Positions 17,073 to 25,113 of a stretch of 64,000 nucleotides of DNA are shown in pieces. The position numbers and the translations under genes were made by a program. Numbering within the stretch: the first letter of the stretch is position 1; each line of letters begins with the position of its first letter. The stretch covers positions 186,001 to 250,000 of the forward strand of contig CAVTFT010000014.1 of assembly GCA_963734085.1 (NCBI GenBank), given 5' to 3'. The notes beneath the pieces were generated by a model. It was given only the letters and a program-made list of their open reading frames with translations. It was not told the DNA's origin and did not search any database. The stretch is from CAIWHR01 sp963734085 (lineage in GTDB: Bacteria > Pseudomonadota > Gammaproteobacteria > Burkholderiales > Casimicrobiaceae).

Positions 17073-18416
17073 ATGGGCCATGCCGAACTCACCATTCACG
17101 ACCAGGCCGCGACCAAGCGGATTTCGCTCGACGAATACTGGATGCCCTTCACGCCGAACCGCGATTTCAAGGCCGATCCGAAGATGGTCGTCCGCGCCGA
17201 AGGGATGTATTACTGGAACGATCGCGGCGACAAGATCATCGATGCCTCGTCGGGTCTCTTCTGCGCCAACGCCGGTCACGGCCGCAGGGAAATCGCCGAA
17301 GCCGTCGGCAACCAGATGCGCGAGCTCGATTTCGTCCCGCCGTTCCTGCGCGGGCACCCAAAGCAGTTCGAGCTTGCCACGCGCATCGCCGAGCTCACGC
17401 CTGGCGACCTGAACCGGGTGTTTTTCACGAATTCGGGCTCGGAGGCCGTCGAGACGGCGATGAAGGTCGCGCTCGCCTACCACCAGGCGCGCGGCCAGAG
17501 CGGCCGCAACGCTTTCATCTCGCGCGAGCGGGCGTACCACGGCGTCAATTTCGGCGGCGTTGCGCTCTCCGGTCTCGTCAACAACCGGCGCAAGTTCGGA
17601 CCGGGGTTGCCGGGGATCGCGCACATGCGGCATACGCACATCAAGGAAAACTTTTTCACCCGCGGCGAGGGTGCGCACGGCGTCGAGCTCGCCGAGGACC
17701 TGGCGCGTCTGGTCAATCTCTATGGCGCGGAGAACATCGCCGCGTGCTTCGTCGAGCCGATCGCCGGATCGACGGGTTGCCTCGTGCCACCGAAGGGTTA
17801 CCTGAAGCGCCTGCGCGAGATCTGCGACGCACACGGGATCCTGCTGGTCTTCGACGAGGTGATCTGCGGTTTCGGACGCACCGGCGAAGCGTTCGCCGCG
17901 CAGAGCTTCGGCGTGACACCCGACATCATGACAATGGCGAAGGGCCTCACCAACGGCGCGCAGCCGATGGGCGCGGTCGCGATTTCCGAGCGCATCCACG
18001 ATACGATCATGGCGGCGGCGCCCGAGGGCGCGATCGAGTTCTTCCACGGTTACACGTATTCGGGCCACCCGGGTCCGTGCGCCGCGGGACTCGCGACGCT
18101 CGACATCTACCGGAAGGAAGGTCTGTTCCAGCGCGGCCGCGAGTTGTCGCCGTATTTCCTGGACGCACTGTTCTCGCTCAAGGATGTGCCGGTCGTCGCC
18201 GACATCCGCGGCTACGGGATGTTCGGGACGATCGATGTCCATCCGGCCGGCGGCCCCGGATCGCGCGGCCACACGTTCCAGAAGAAGCTCTTCGACAACG
18301 GCCTGCACCTCAAGACGACCGGCGATTCGGCGATCATTGCGCCGGCGCTGATCGCGGAGAAGCAGCACATCGACACGATCGCGGAGATCCTGCGCAAGAC
18401 ACTCGCGACGATCTGA
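17073..18416 (+). CDS. tpa: Taurine-pyruvate aminotransferase
   Basis: A 447-residue class III PLP aminotransferase that moves the amino group of taurine to pyruvate, giving sulfoacetaldehyde and alanine. Family motifs are the N-terminal DEYWMPFTPNRDFK, FTNSGSEAVETAMKVALAYH, VFDEVICGFGRTGEAF and the PLP lysine K290 in MTMAKGLTNGAQPMGAVAIS. Other omega-aminotransferases look similar, but the context of ald, xsc, pta and a TauABC transporter makes taurine the best substrate. GGAG lies upstream of ATG 17073. tauA follows 28 bases later, so tpa and the transporter genes are probably one operon. Confidence 0.9.
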   Translation: MGHAELTIHDQAATKRISLDEYWMPFTPNRDFKADPKMVVRAEGMYYWNDRGDKIIDASSGLFCANAGHGRREIAEAVGNQMRELDFVPPFLRGHPKQFELATRIAELTPGDLNRVFFTNSGSEAVETAMKVALAYHQARGQSGRNAFISRERAYHGVNFGGVALSGLVNNRRKFGPGLPGIAHMRHTHIKENFFTRGEGAHGVELAEDLARLVNLYGAENIAACFVEPIAGSTGCLVPPKGYLKRLREICDAHGILLVFDEVICGFGRTGEAFAAQSFGVTPDIMTMAKGLTNGAQPMGAVAISERIHDTIMAAAPEGAIEFFHGYTYSGHPGPCAAGLATLDIYRKEGLFQRGRELSPYFLDALFSLKDVPVVADIRGYGMFGTIDVHPAGGPGSRGHTFQKKLFDNGLHLKTTGDSAIIAPALIAEKQHIDTIAEILRKTLATI

Positions 18417-18444
18417 CGCATCTGGACGCGAAACGGGGGATACC

Positions 18445-19440
18445 ATGAAGCGTTTGTTCGCTGGTCTGACGTTGCTGCTGGCCGCCGCATTGCCGGCCTG
18501 GGCGCAAAAGACGGTCACGTTCGCCTACCAGGACATGATGAATCCATGGCGTTGGGTGCAGCAGACGCAGGAAGTCGAGAAAGCGACCGGCTTCAAGATC
18601 AACTGGCGGCAATTCGGCGGCGGCGGCGACGTCATCCGGGCGATGGCGTCGCGTGACGTTCAGCTGGGCGAAGTCGGATCGACGGGAATCGCCACGGCGA
18701 TCAGCCAGGGCATGGACGTGGAGCTCTTCTGGATCCTCGAGGACATCGCCGCGGCGGAGGCGCTGGTCGCACGCAACGGCAGCGGCGTCAATACGATTGC
18801 CGACCTCAAAGGCAAGAAGGTCGGCACGCCGTTCGTATCGACGTCGCACTTCCAGCTCCTCTACGCGCTGCAGAAAGCGGGGGTCAAGCCGTCGGAAGTG
18901 CAGATCCTCAACATGCGCCCGCCCGAGATCGCCGCCGCGTGGAGCCGCGGCGACTTGGACGCGACGTTCATCTGGGATCCGGTGCTCTCCACGGTGAAGA
19001 AGACCGGCAAGGTGCTGACGACATCGGGCGAGATTTGCAAGCAGGGCGCGTGCACGTTCGACGGCCTGATCGTGTCGCGCAAGTTCGCCGAGGAAAATCC
19101 GGCGTTCATGGTCGCGCTGGTCAAGGCGCTCGCCAAGGCGGACGCCGATTACCGCAGCAACCCGAAGGGCTGGACGACCGACAAGGACAAGGTGGCCGCC
19201 GTCGCGAAGTGGTCGGGCGGCAAGCCCGAGGACGTGGCCGACGCGATGTCGCTCTACGGTTTCCCGAGCCTCAAGGAGCAGGCGTCGTCCGCCTGGCTCG
19301 GCGGCGGCGCGAACGGGGCCGCCGCCAAGGCGCTCACGCAGCAGGCGAATTTCCTGCGCGAGCAGGGCCGGCTGCAGGCGGTCGCTCCGGATTACAGCAA
19401 ATCGGTGACCACCAAATGGGTCACCGAGGCGATGAAGTAG
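18445..19440 (+). CDS. tauA: Taurine/sulfonate ABC transporter, substrate-binding protein
   Basis: A 331-residue periplasmic binding protein with a clear signal peptide (MKRLFAGLTLLLAAALPAWA, cleavage before QKTVTF). The mature protein has the two-lobed TauA/SsuA type sequence: GDVIRAMASRDVQLGEVGST, LKGKKVGTPFVSTSHFQLLY and AAWSRGDLDATFIWDPVLS. It would capture taurine in the periplasm and deliver it to the TauBC channel. Its closeness to tpa and the pathway genes supports taurine rather than aliphatic sulfonates in general. GGGGGA precedes the ATG. Confidence 0.92.
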   Translation: MKRLFAGLTLLLAAALPAWAQKTVTFAYQDMMNPWRWVQQTQEVEKATGFKINWRQFGGGGDVIRAMASRDVQLGEVGSTGIATAISQGMDVELFWILEDIAAAEALVARNGSGVNTIADLKGKKVGTPFVSTSHFQLLYALQKAGVKPSEVQILNMRPPEIAAAWSRGDLDATFIWDPVLSTVKKTGKVLTTSGEICKQGACTFDGLIVSRKFAEENPAFMVALVKALAKADADYRSNPKGWTTDKDKVAAVAKWSGGKPEDVADAMSLYGFPSLKEQASSAWLGGGANGAAAKALTQQANFLREQGRLQAVAPDYSKSVTTKWVTEAMK

Positions 19441-19519
19441 GCAACACCTCCAGGCGCGGCTTGCGCAGGACCCGCGCGCGAGCCGCATTCGAGTTCCAGC
19501 CGGGATCCACAGGGCGCGC

Positions 19520-20320
19520 GTGCCTTTGCTCGACATCCGCAATCTTGGCGTTCGCTACGCCACGAAAACCGGCCCCGTCGACGCGCTTTCGAACGTCAAT
19601 CTCACGATGCGCGATGGCGATTTCGTCGTCGCGATCGGCGCCTCCGGCTGCGGCAAGACGACGCTGCTCTCGTGCATCGCCGGCTTCCTTCCGCCGAGCG
19701 AGGGCACGATCCTGCTCGATGGCAAGGCGGTGACCGGGCCGGGGGCCGACCGCGGCGTCGTGTTCCAGAAGCACGCGCTGATGCCGTGGCTCAACGTCGT
19801 CGAGAACGTCGAATTTGGTCTGCGGATGCGCGGGTTCGCTCCGGTTCTACGGCGGCGCGTGGCGCGGGAAAAGCTCGCGCTCGTCGGCCTCGAGGATTTC
19901 GCTTCGCGCGCGATCTACGAATTGTCGGGCGGCATGCAGCAGCGCGTCGGTATCGCCCGCGCGCTCGCCTCCGACCCCGAGCTCATGCTGATGGACGAGC
20001 CGCTGGGCGCGCTCGATGCGTTCACGCGAGAGGCGATCCAGGAGATCATCCTCGACATCTGGCACGCGACCGGGAAGATGTGCTTTTTCATCACGCACTC
20101 GGTCGAAGAGGCGCTTTTTCTCGCAACCCATTTGGTCGTGATGACCTCGCAACCCGGCAGGATCTCGCACCGGTACGCCCTCGACTTCGGTCGCCGCTTC
20201 ATCGACACGCGCGATGCGCGCGCGGTGAAGTCGTCGCCCGATTTCATCCGGGTGCGGGAAGAGGTCCTCGCAGTGATCCTGCATCGTGACTCCGGCGCTC
20301 GACCGGCCGTGGCGGAATGA
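19520..20320 (+). CDS. tauB: Taurine ABC transporter, ATP-binding protein
   Basis: A 266-residue ABC ATPase that powers taurine import. Walker A is GASGCGKTTLLS (about residue 39), the Q-loop lies in VVFQKHALMPWLNV, the signature is LSGGMQQRVGIARALA, Walker B is ELMLMDEPLGALD and the switch histidine is in FFITHSVEEALFLA. The start is GTG 19520 (translated MPLLDIRNLGVRY). A 79-base gap separates it from tauA, and its stop overlaps the tauC start in an ATGA junction. Confidence 0.92.
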   Translation: MPLLDIRNLGVRYATKTGPVDALSNVNLTMRDGDFVVAIGASGCGKTTLLSCIAGFLPPSEGTILLDGKAVTGPGADRGVVFQKHALMPWLNVVENVEFGLRMRGFAPVLRRRVAREKLALVGLEDFASRAIYELSGGMQQRVGIARALASDPELMLMDEPLGALDAFTREAIQEIILDIWHATGKMCFFITHSVEEALFLATHLVVMTSQPGRISHRYALDFGRRFIDTRDARAVKSSPDFIRVREEVLAVILHRDSGARPAVAE

Positions 20321-21141
20321 TGTCGATGGCGAGCAACGGCCCGCAGCCGAAGACCTCCAGCTATTCGACGCCCGGCGAAGGCCGGAGCACGCTCATCAGC
20401 GTGATCACGATGGCGGGCCTCTTCGCGTTGTGGTGGCTCGCGAGCCACTTCGCGTGGATGCCGCCGCTGTTCCTGCCCACGCCGGAGATCGTCTTTACGC
20501 GGCTCTACGAGTCGGCGCTGGGTGAGCTCACCGACGCGCCGCTCGCCACGCACTTCGGCTGGTCGATGTTCCGCGTCTTCACCGCGTTCGCGCTCGCCTG
20601 CGCGACGGCGATCCCCATCGGCATCGCAATGGGCGTCTCCCGGATCGCACGCGGCGTCTTCGACCCGCCGATCGAGTTCTACCGGCCGTTGCCGCCACTC
20701 GCCTACCTGCCGCTGATCATCATCTGGTTCGGCATCGACGAGCTCTCGAAGGTGCTGCTCATCTACCTCGCCTGCTTCGCGCCGCTTGCGATGAGCGCGC
20801 GCGCCGGCGTCCGCTCCGTATCGCAGGAGCAGATCCATGCCGCCTATTCGATGGGCGCGTCGAAATGGCAGGTGATCGCGCACGTGATCATTCCCGGCGC
20901 AATGCCCGAGATCCTCACGGCGATGCGCATCTCGATCGGGTTCGGCTGGACCACGCTCGTCGCCGCCGAGATGGTCGCCGCGACGCACGGCCTCGGGCAG
21001 ATGGTGCTGAACGCCTCGAACTTCCTGCGCACCGACATCGTGATCATGGGGATCGTCGTGATCGGCGCGATCGCCTACCTGTTCGACCTGCTGATGCGCT
21101 ACGTCGAGCGCCTCGTCGTCCCGTGGAAGGGCAAGGTCTAG
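20317..21141 (+). CDS. tauC: Taurine ABC transporter, permease
   Basis: A 274-residue inner-membrane permease of the TauC/SsuC type with about six transmembrane segments. The ATPase-contact EAA loop is visible as EQIHAAYSMGASKWQVIAHV followed by IIPGAMPEILTAMRISIGFG. Start ATG 20317 overlaps the tauB stop, so the two subunits are translated together. The residues before about 28 are polar and may be cytoplasmic. It completes a TauABC importer next to the taurine degradation enzymes. Confidence 0.92.
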   Translation: MMSMASNGPQPKTSSYSTPGEGRSTLISVITMAGLFALWWLASHFAWMPPLFLPTPEIVFTRLYESALGELTDAPLATHFGWSMFRVFTAFALACATAIPIGIAMGVSRIARGVFDPPIEFYRPLPPLAYLPLIIIWFGIDELSKVLLIYLACFAPLAMSARAGVRSVSQEQIHAAYSMGASKWQVIAHVIIPGAMPEILTAMRISIGFGWTTLVAAEMVAATHGLGQMVLNASNFLRTDIVIMGIVVIGAIAYLFDLLMRYVERLVVPWKGKV

Positions 21142-21173
21142 CGGTCGCCGCGAGGCGCTATCGGACAACGGCG

Positions 21174-21575
21174 ATGCCCGGGCAACGATACCCATTGCGA
21201 ACCGTCTGGCCCGTCGCCGCGTGCGTGCTGCTGGCGAGCTGCACGGTGAAGAGCGACGAAAAGGAGATCCTGCCCTGGCTCAAGCAGAGGTCGACGTACG
21301 AGGCCTTCTTTCCGTCCGGCCTGTTCATTGCGTACTACGACGAGCTCGGCAAACCCTGGATGCTGATTGAGAGCGCGAAGGCGCGGGACTACCGGTACAT
21401 GCCGAGAGAATGCGCGCTCGTGACCTATGGCGAGGGCGCTCCGGTCATCGTTGCCGGTCCGGCCGAGATGACGGACGAGGAATGCCGGAGCAAGTCGGCG
21501 TGGGAAAAGATCGCCGGACGCCCGCTGCAGGACGCCCACCCGCGGCTCCCGTCCCACCCGGTGCGGGCGTGGTGA
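21174..21575 (+). CDS. Small predicted lipoprotein in the sulfonate locus
   Basis: A 133-residue protein of no family I recognise. It begins RYPLRTVWPVAACVLLASCT, a lipoprotein signal peptide with lipobox LASC, so it is probably anchored in the envelope. The mature part is short and rich in charged and aromatic residues (STYEAFFPSGLFIAYYDEL, PRECALVTYGEGAPVIVAGP). It lies 32 bases after tauC and before the DsrC-like gene on the same strand. Co-transcription with the transporter suggests an accessory role, but nothing in the sequence shows one. Confidence 0.6.
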   Translation: MPGQRYPLRTVWPVAACVLLASCTVKSDEKEILPWLKQRSTYEAFFPSGLFIAYYDELGKPWMLIESAKARDYRYMPRECALVTYGEGAPVIVAGPAEMTDEECRSKSAWEKIAGRPLQDAHPRLPSHPVRAW

Positions 21576-21693
21576 TCGATCCCCGGTCGCAAGCATCGAG
21601 TCAGCGCGAGCGCTTGCGGCCGGATGTCCTCCAGGTCACACTTCTCGCTACGTCGGCGAGCCCCGTCTCGCCTTGCGCCAGGAGGATCGAGCC

Positions 21694-22020
21694 ATGGCTG
21701 AAAATCCTTTTCCGCACGCCCCGGGCGAATGGACACCGGACGACGCCCTCAGGGTCGCCCGAGACGAAAATCTCGCGTTGACCGAAGAGCACTGGCAAAC
21801 GGTGCGAGCGCTGCAGGAATACTTTGCCCGGCACGCCGATACGCCGTCGATCAACAAGCGCGATCTGCACGACGCGCTGAACGAGAAGTTCCACGTCAAG
21901 GGGGGTCTCCGCCACCTCTACGAAATCTTCCCCGGGGGACCGGTCGCGCAAGGCTGCCGCCTTGCCGGCCTGAAAGCCCCGGAGGGCGCCATCGACAAGG
22001 CGTTCGGCAGCGTTTCCTGA
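21694..22020 (+). CDS. DsrC/TusE-family sulfur-carrier-like protein lacking the terminal cysteine
   Basis: This 108-residue protein clearly has the DsrC/TusE fold sequence: EWTPDDALRVARDENLALTE, EHWQTVRALQEYFARHADTP and LYEIFPGGPVAQGCRLAGLK. DsrC and TusE carry persulfide or trisulfide on cysteines of a mobile C-terminal arm; the key one is the penultimate residue, eleven positions after a second cysteine. Here the upstream cysteine is kept (C88) but the position of the key cysteine is alanine (A99), and the chain continues for nine more residues. Sulfur transfer as in TusE is therefore doubtful; a regulatory or sensing role is more likely. A perfect AGGAGG lies eight bases before ATG 21694. 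It sits between the taurine transporter and pta. Confidence 0.88.
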   Translation: MAENPFPHAPGEWTPDDALRVARDENLALTEEHWQTVRALQEYFARHADTPSINKRDLHDALNEKFHVKGGLRHLYEIFPGGPVAQGCRLAGLKAPEGAIDKAFGSVS

Positions 22021-22100
22021 CCACGCACCGGGGTCGAGCGGGCATTTGCCCCGCCCGTCGGCCGCGCAAGGCCCACCGTCGGCCTCCCATCGGCGGGGTG

Positions 22101-22106
22101 TTGACA
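22101..22106 (+). promoter_or_regulatory. Perfect -35 hexamer upstream of pta
   Basis: TTGACA lies 29 bases before the pta start codon. The hexamer 17 bases downstream (CACGCT) is a poor -10, so a promoter here would need an activator or an alternative -10; the call is weak. Confidence 0.3.
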
Positions 22107-22135
22107 AGGACATACCCGCTTGCCACGCTCCGGTC

Positions 22136-23122
22136 ATGGCCAATCGTCCGCAGTTCCAGCGTCTCGTCGAAAGGATCCGGATGCGCTCGCCGCTGCCGGC
22201 GGCGATCGCCTACCCGTGCGACCGCGATTCGCTTCAGCTCGCGCTTTCGGGCGCCTTCGCCGGCTACCTCGCGCCGCTGCTGGTGGGCCCGGAAAGCCGC
22301 ATTCGCGACGCTGCCGCCAAGGCCGGCCTCGACATCTCGCGGCTGACGATCGTCGACACGGCCGACGAGCCACGCGCCACCGGCCTGCGCGCCGTCGAAT
22401 TGGCGCGCGAAGGCAGGGTTGCGGCGCTGATCAAGGGCAGCATGAGCGACGGCGATCTGCTCGCGCCCGTCGCCGCGCCGGAGTCCGGCCTGCGCACCGA
22501 TCGCCGGCTGTCGCATGCGTATTTCCTAGACGTCCCCGGTCGGCCGCAAGGCATGCTGCTCGCCGATGCACTGCTCAACATCGCGCCGAACCTCGCCGCG
22601 AAAAAGGACATCGTCGCCAATACGATCGATCTCGCGGTTGCGTTAGGTGTGGTGGCGCCGAACGTCGCGCTGGTCGCGGCGATGGATTGCGTGACACCGG
22701 CGTTCCCGTCCACTGGAGACGCCGCGGCACTGAAGGCGATGGCCAAGCAGGGCGCCTTCCGCGGCGCGGTGATCGATGGTCCGCTGACGCCGGACAGCGC
22801 CCTTTCCGCGGATGCCGCGCGCGCGAACGGCGTCAAATCGGAGGTCGCGGGCCGCCCCGACGTGATCATCGCGCCGACGATGGAAGCGGCCGCGATGGTA
22901 TTGCGCACCTTGACCGCGCTTACCGGCGGCCTGGCCGCGGGCCTCGTGCTGGGCGCGAAGATCCCGATCGTCGTGCCTGCGCGCACCGATTCGATGGAAG
23001 TCCGGATGGCGTCCTGCGTGCTGGCGTCGCTGATGGTGTCAACCGCCGGCGAACACGCCGAAAAGCCAGCTCGGGCGAGCGTCGCTGCACCCCCCGCCGA
23101 AACCGCGCGCGTCGCCGCGTAA
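22136..23122 (+). CDS. pta: Phosphate acetyltransferase
   Basis: A 328-residue enzyme of the PTA/PTB family that converts acetyl phosphate, the Xsc product, and CoA to acetyl-CoA and phosphate. It is the short form without the N-terminal DRTGG/BioD-like regulatory domains. Motifs seen are AALIKGSMSDGDLLAPVAAP, LLADALLNIAPNLAAKKDIV and GAVIDGPLTPDSALSADAAR. ATG 22136 (MANRPQFQRLVERI) is chosen because the longer reading adds a GC-rich stretch with no homology. Short Pta genes next to xsc and tpa are common in taurine clusters, so this gene closes the pathway. It converges on the SulP gene. Confidence 0.92.
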   Translation: MANRPQFQRLVERIRMRSPLPAAIAYPCDRDSLQLALSGAFAGYLAPLLVGPESRIRDAAAKAGLDISRLTIVDTADEPRATGLRAVELAREGRVAALIKGSMSDGDLLAPVAAPESGLRTDRRLSHAYFLDVPGRPQGMLLADALLNIAPNLAAKKDIVANTIDLAVALGVVAPNVALVAAMDCVTPAFPSTGDAAALKAMAKQGAFRGAVIDGPLTPDSALSADAARANGVKSEVAGRPDVIIAPTMEAAAMVLRTLTALTGGLAAGLVLGAKIPIVVPARTDSMEVRMASCVLASLMVSTAGEHAEKPARASVAAPPAETARVAA

Positions 23123-23178
23123 CGGCGGCGGAGCACCCTGCCCTTCACGCCGCCACCGAGCGGCTCCCGCGCGTGGAC

Positions 23179-24882
23179 TCACTCGCGCTCGCCCCCGGCG
23201 CGCGTACGAAGATCGGCGATCGCCGCCTGATCCGAGCTGTACAGGTTCGCGCGTCCCAGCAGATCGATTGCGCCGGTGCGCTCGAGGACGTCCTGGACCT
23301 GCCGCTTGACGCCGCTCAAGACCAGCGTGACACCGCTCTGGCGCAGGCGTATCGCGAGGTTGCGCAGCGTTTCGACGCCCGATGCGTCGATGTCGTTGAT
23401 GCTGTGCGCCGCCACGAGGATGTACGTGATGTCCGGCCGGTCGCGCTCGAGCCGCAGCACCGCGTCCTCGAAGAACGACGCGTTGGCGAAATACAGCGAT
23501 GCGTCGAAGCGCAGCGCGCCGATGCGCTCGTGCAGCGGCGGCAGGTCGAAGCGCTCGGCGTCGCGGAGCGTCCCGTCCGGATGCAGGCTGACGATCGCGA
23601 CCCGCGGCCGCATGCGGCGATAGAGGAAGGCGGCGAGCGAAATGATGATGCCGGCGAGAACGCCGTTCTGGATGTTGGGTGCGAACGCGAGCGTGACCAG
23701 AAACGTCGCGGTGGCGGCGAAGCCGTCGTCCTTGCTCGCGAGCCAGGCCTGTCGCATCGCGCGCACGTCGACCAGGTTCAGCACCGCCAGCACGATCATC
23801 GCGGCGAGGACGGGCTTCGGCAGGTGATGGAGATAGGGCGTGAAGAACAGCAGCGTCACCAGCACCGACCCGGCGGCGAAGAGCGATGACGCCCCGGTCT
23901 TCGCATTCGAGGCGAGGTTCAAAGCCGACCTGGAGAACGATCCGCTGACCGGCATCGATTGGCAAAACGCCGCCGCGACTTTCGCGAGCCCCTGCCCGAC
24001 GAGCTCCTGATTCTCGTCCCAGGGCACCCGCTTCCTGATGGCGATGACCTTGCAGCTCGACATCGCCTCCATGAAACTGATCAGCGCGAGCACGAACGCT
24101 GCCGGCAGCAACGCCCGGATCGCCGCCCAATCGAGGTCCGGGACAGCGAAACCGGGCAGCCCGGTCGGAACGTCGCCGACGACGCGACCGCCGCGCCCCG
24201 CGAAGCCGAGCGCGTAGCTCACCCAGGTCGCGAGTGCGACGGTGATCAGCACGCCGGGCAGTCGCGGCGCGAATTTCCGGAACACGATCAGAAGGACGAT
24301 CGCGACCGCACCGAAGGCGAGCGACATCTCGTGCAGCAGATCCGGGCGGGACACGACGTTCCAGGTGTCGACGAGCAGGTGCTGCGACTGCCGCGTCGAG
24401 ATGCCCATCAGCGCCGGCAGCTGCGACAGGGCAATGATCAATGCCGCCGCGTTGATGAATCCCATCAGCACCGGGTGCGAGACGAGCGACAGCAGCACAC
24501 CCGCGCGCGCGAGCCCGAATCCGAGCTGGAACAATCCCGAAAGGAGAGCAAGCATCGTCACGTAGGCATAGAACTGGTCCGTCGCCTGGGGCACGAGCAC
24601 CCCCACGCTCGCGGCCGTCAGGAGCGACGTCATCGCGACCGGCCCCGTCGACAGGATCGCCGATGAGCCGAAGAGCGCGCCGACCATCGCCGGAATGAAG
24701 GCCGCGTAAAGCCCGTAGAAGGGCGGCACGCCGGCGAGCTGCGCGTAGGCGAGCGACTGCGGGATCGCGACCAGCGAGACGGTGATGCCGGCGATCAGGT
24801 CGGCGCGCAGCGATGCCGGCGTGATGCGGGGCCAGGCAAGAAAGGGCGCGAGACGCTTGAGGAGGATCGCGGCCGAGGTCAC
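23179..24882 (-). CDS. SulP-family anion transporter with STAS domain
   Basis: A 567-residue sulfate-permease-family membrane protein. The start of the transporter domain is seen in LIAGITVSLVAIPQSLAYAQ and PPFYGLYAAFIPAMVGALFG; about ten to twelve membrane segments follow, and a cytoplasmic STAS domain occupies roughly residues 445-555 (YILVAAHSINDIDASGVETL). SulP proteins carry sulfate, bicarbonate or other anions. Beside a pathway that releases sulfite, moving sulfate or sulfite out or in is plausible but unproven. I chose GTG 24882, four bases after AGGAGG, over ATG 24954. Confidence 0.88.
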   Translation of the reverse strand: MTSAAILLKRLAPFLAWPRITPASLRADLIAGITVSLVAIPQSLAYAQLAGVPPFYGLYAAFIPAMVGALFGSSAILSTGPVAMTSLLTAASVGVLVPQATDQFYAYVTMLALLSGLFQLGFGLARAGVLLSLVSHPVLMGFINAAALIIALSQLPALMGISTRQSQHLLVDTWNVVSRPDLLHEMSLAFGAVAIVLLIVFRKFAPRLPGVLITVALATWVSYALGFAGRGGRVVGDVPTGLPGFAVPDLDWAAIRALLPAAFVLALISFMEAMSSCKVIAIRKRVPWDENQELVGQGLAKVAAAFCQSMPVSGSFSRSALNLASNAKTGASSLFAAGSVLVTLLFFTPYLHHLPKPVLAAMIVLAVLNLVDVRAMRQAWLASKDDGFAATATFLVTLAFAPNIQNGVLAGIIISLAAFLYRRMRPRVAIVSLHPDGTLRDAERFDLPPLHERIGALRFDASLYFANASFFEDAVLRLERDRPDITYILVAAHSINDIDASGVETLRNLAIRLRQSGVTLVLSGVKRQVQDVLERTGAIDLLGRANLYSSDQAAIADLRTRAGGERE

Positions 24883-24931
24883 ACGGCCTCCTGTCCATTG
24901 ATCAAATTCATTAGCCGAGTGGTCGGCCGCA

Positions 24932-24962
24932 GCGTCGACTCGGCCCGGTCGCACCCCGCGCG
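24932..24962. repeat. Dispersed intergenic repeat B, copy 1
   Basis: A 31-base block containing GTCGAC that matches 30532-30562 with two mismatches; about 20 bases upstream are also similar (GTCGGCCGC shared). Both copies lie downstream of a minus-strand gene's stop codon and upstream of the next minus-strand gene. Confidence 0.7.
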
Positions 24963-25048
24963 CTTCGCGCGCGGTTCGGCCTCCGCGCTGGCCAGCAAAT
25001 CGTGATGCCCCGGTGTCGGCCTCCGAACGCGCTCCCGATTGCTCCCAT

Positions 25049-25066
25049 CCCCAAGCACGCTTGGGG
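25049..25066. terminator. Perfect inverted repeat downstream of the decarboxylase gene
   Basis: CCCCAAGC and GCTTGGGG are separated by two bases, 48 bases beyond the decarboxylase stop on the minus strand. There is no T tract after it, so it may be a factor-assisted terminator, an mRNA-stabilising hairpin or a protein-binding palindrome. Confidence 0.45.
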
Positions 25067-25113
25067 CCCCTGCTCGCCGTTCGCGCGTTCCTCCTGCTCC
25101 CAGCCTCGCGCCG

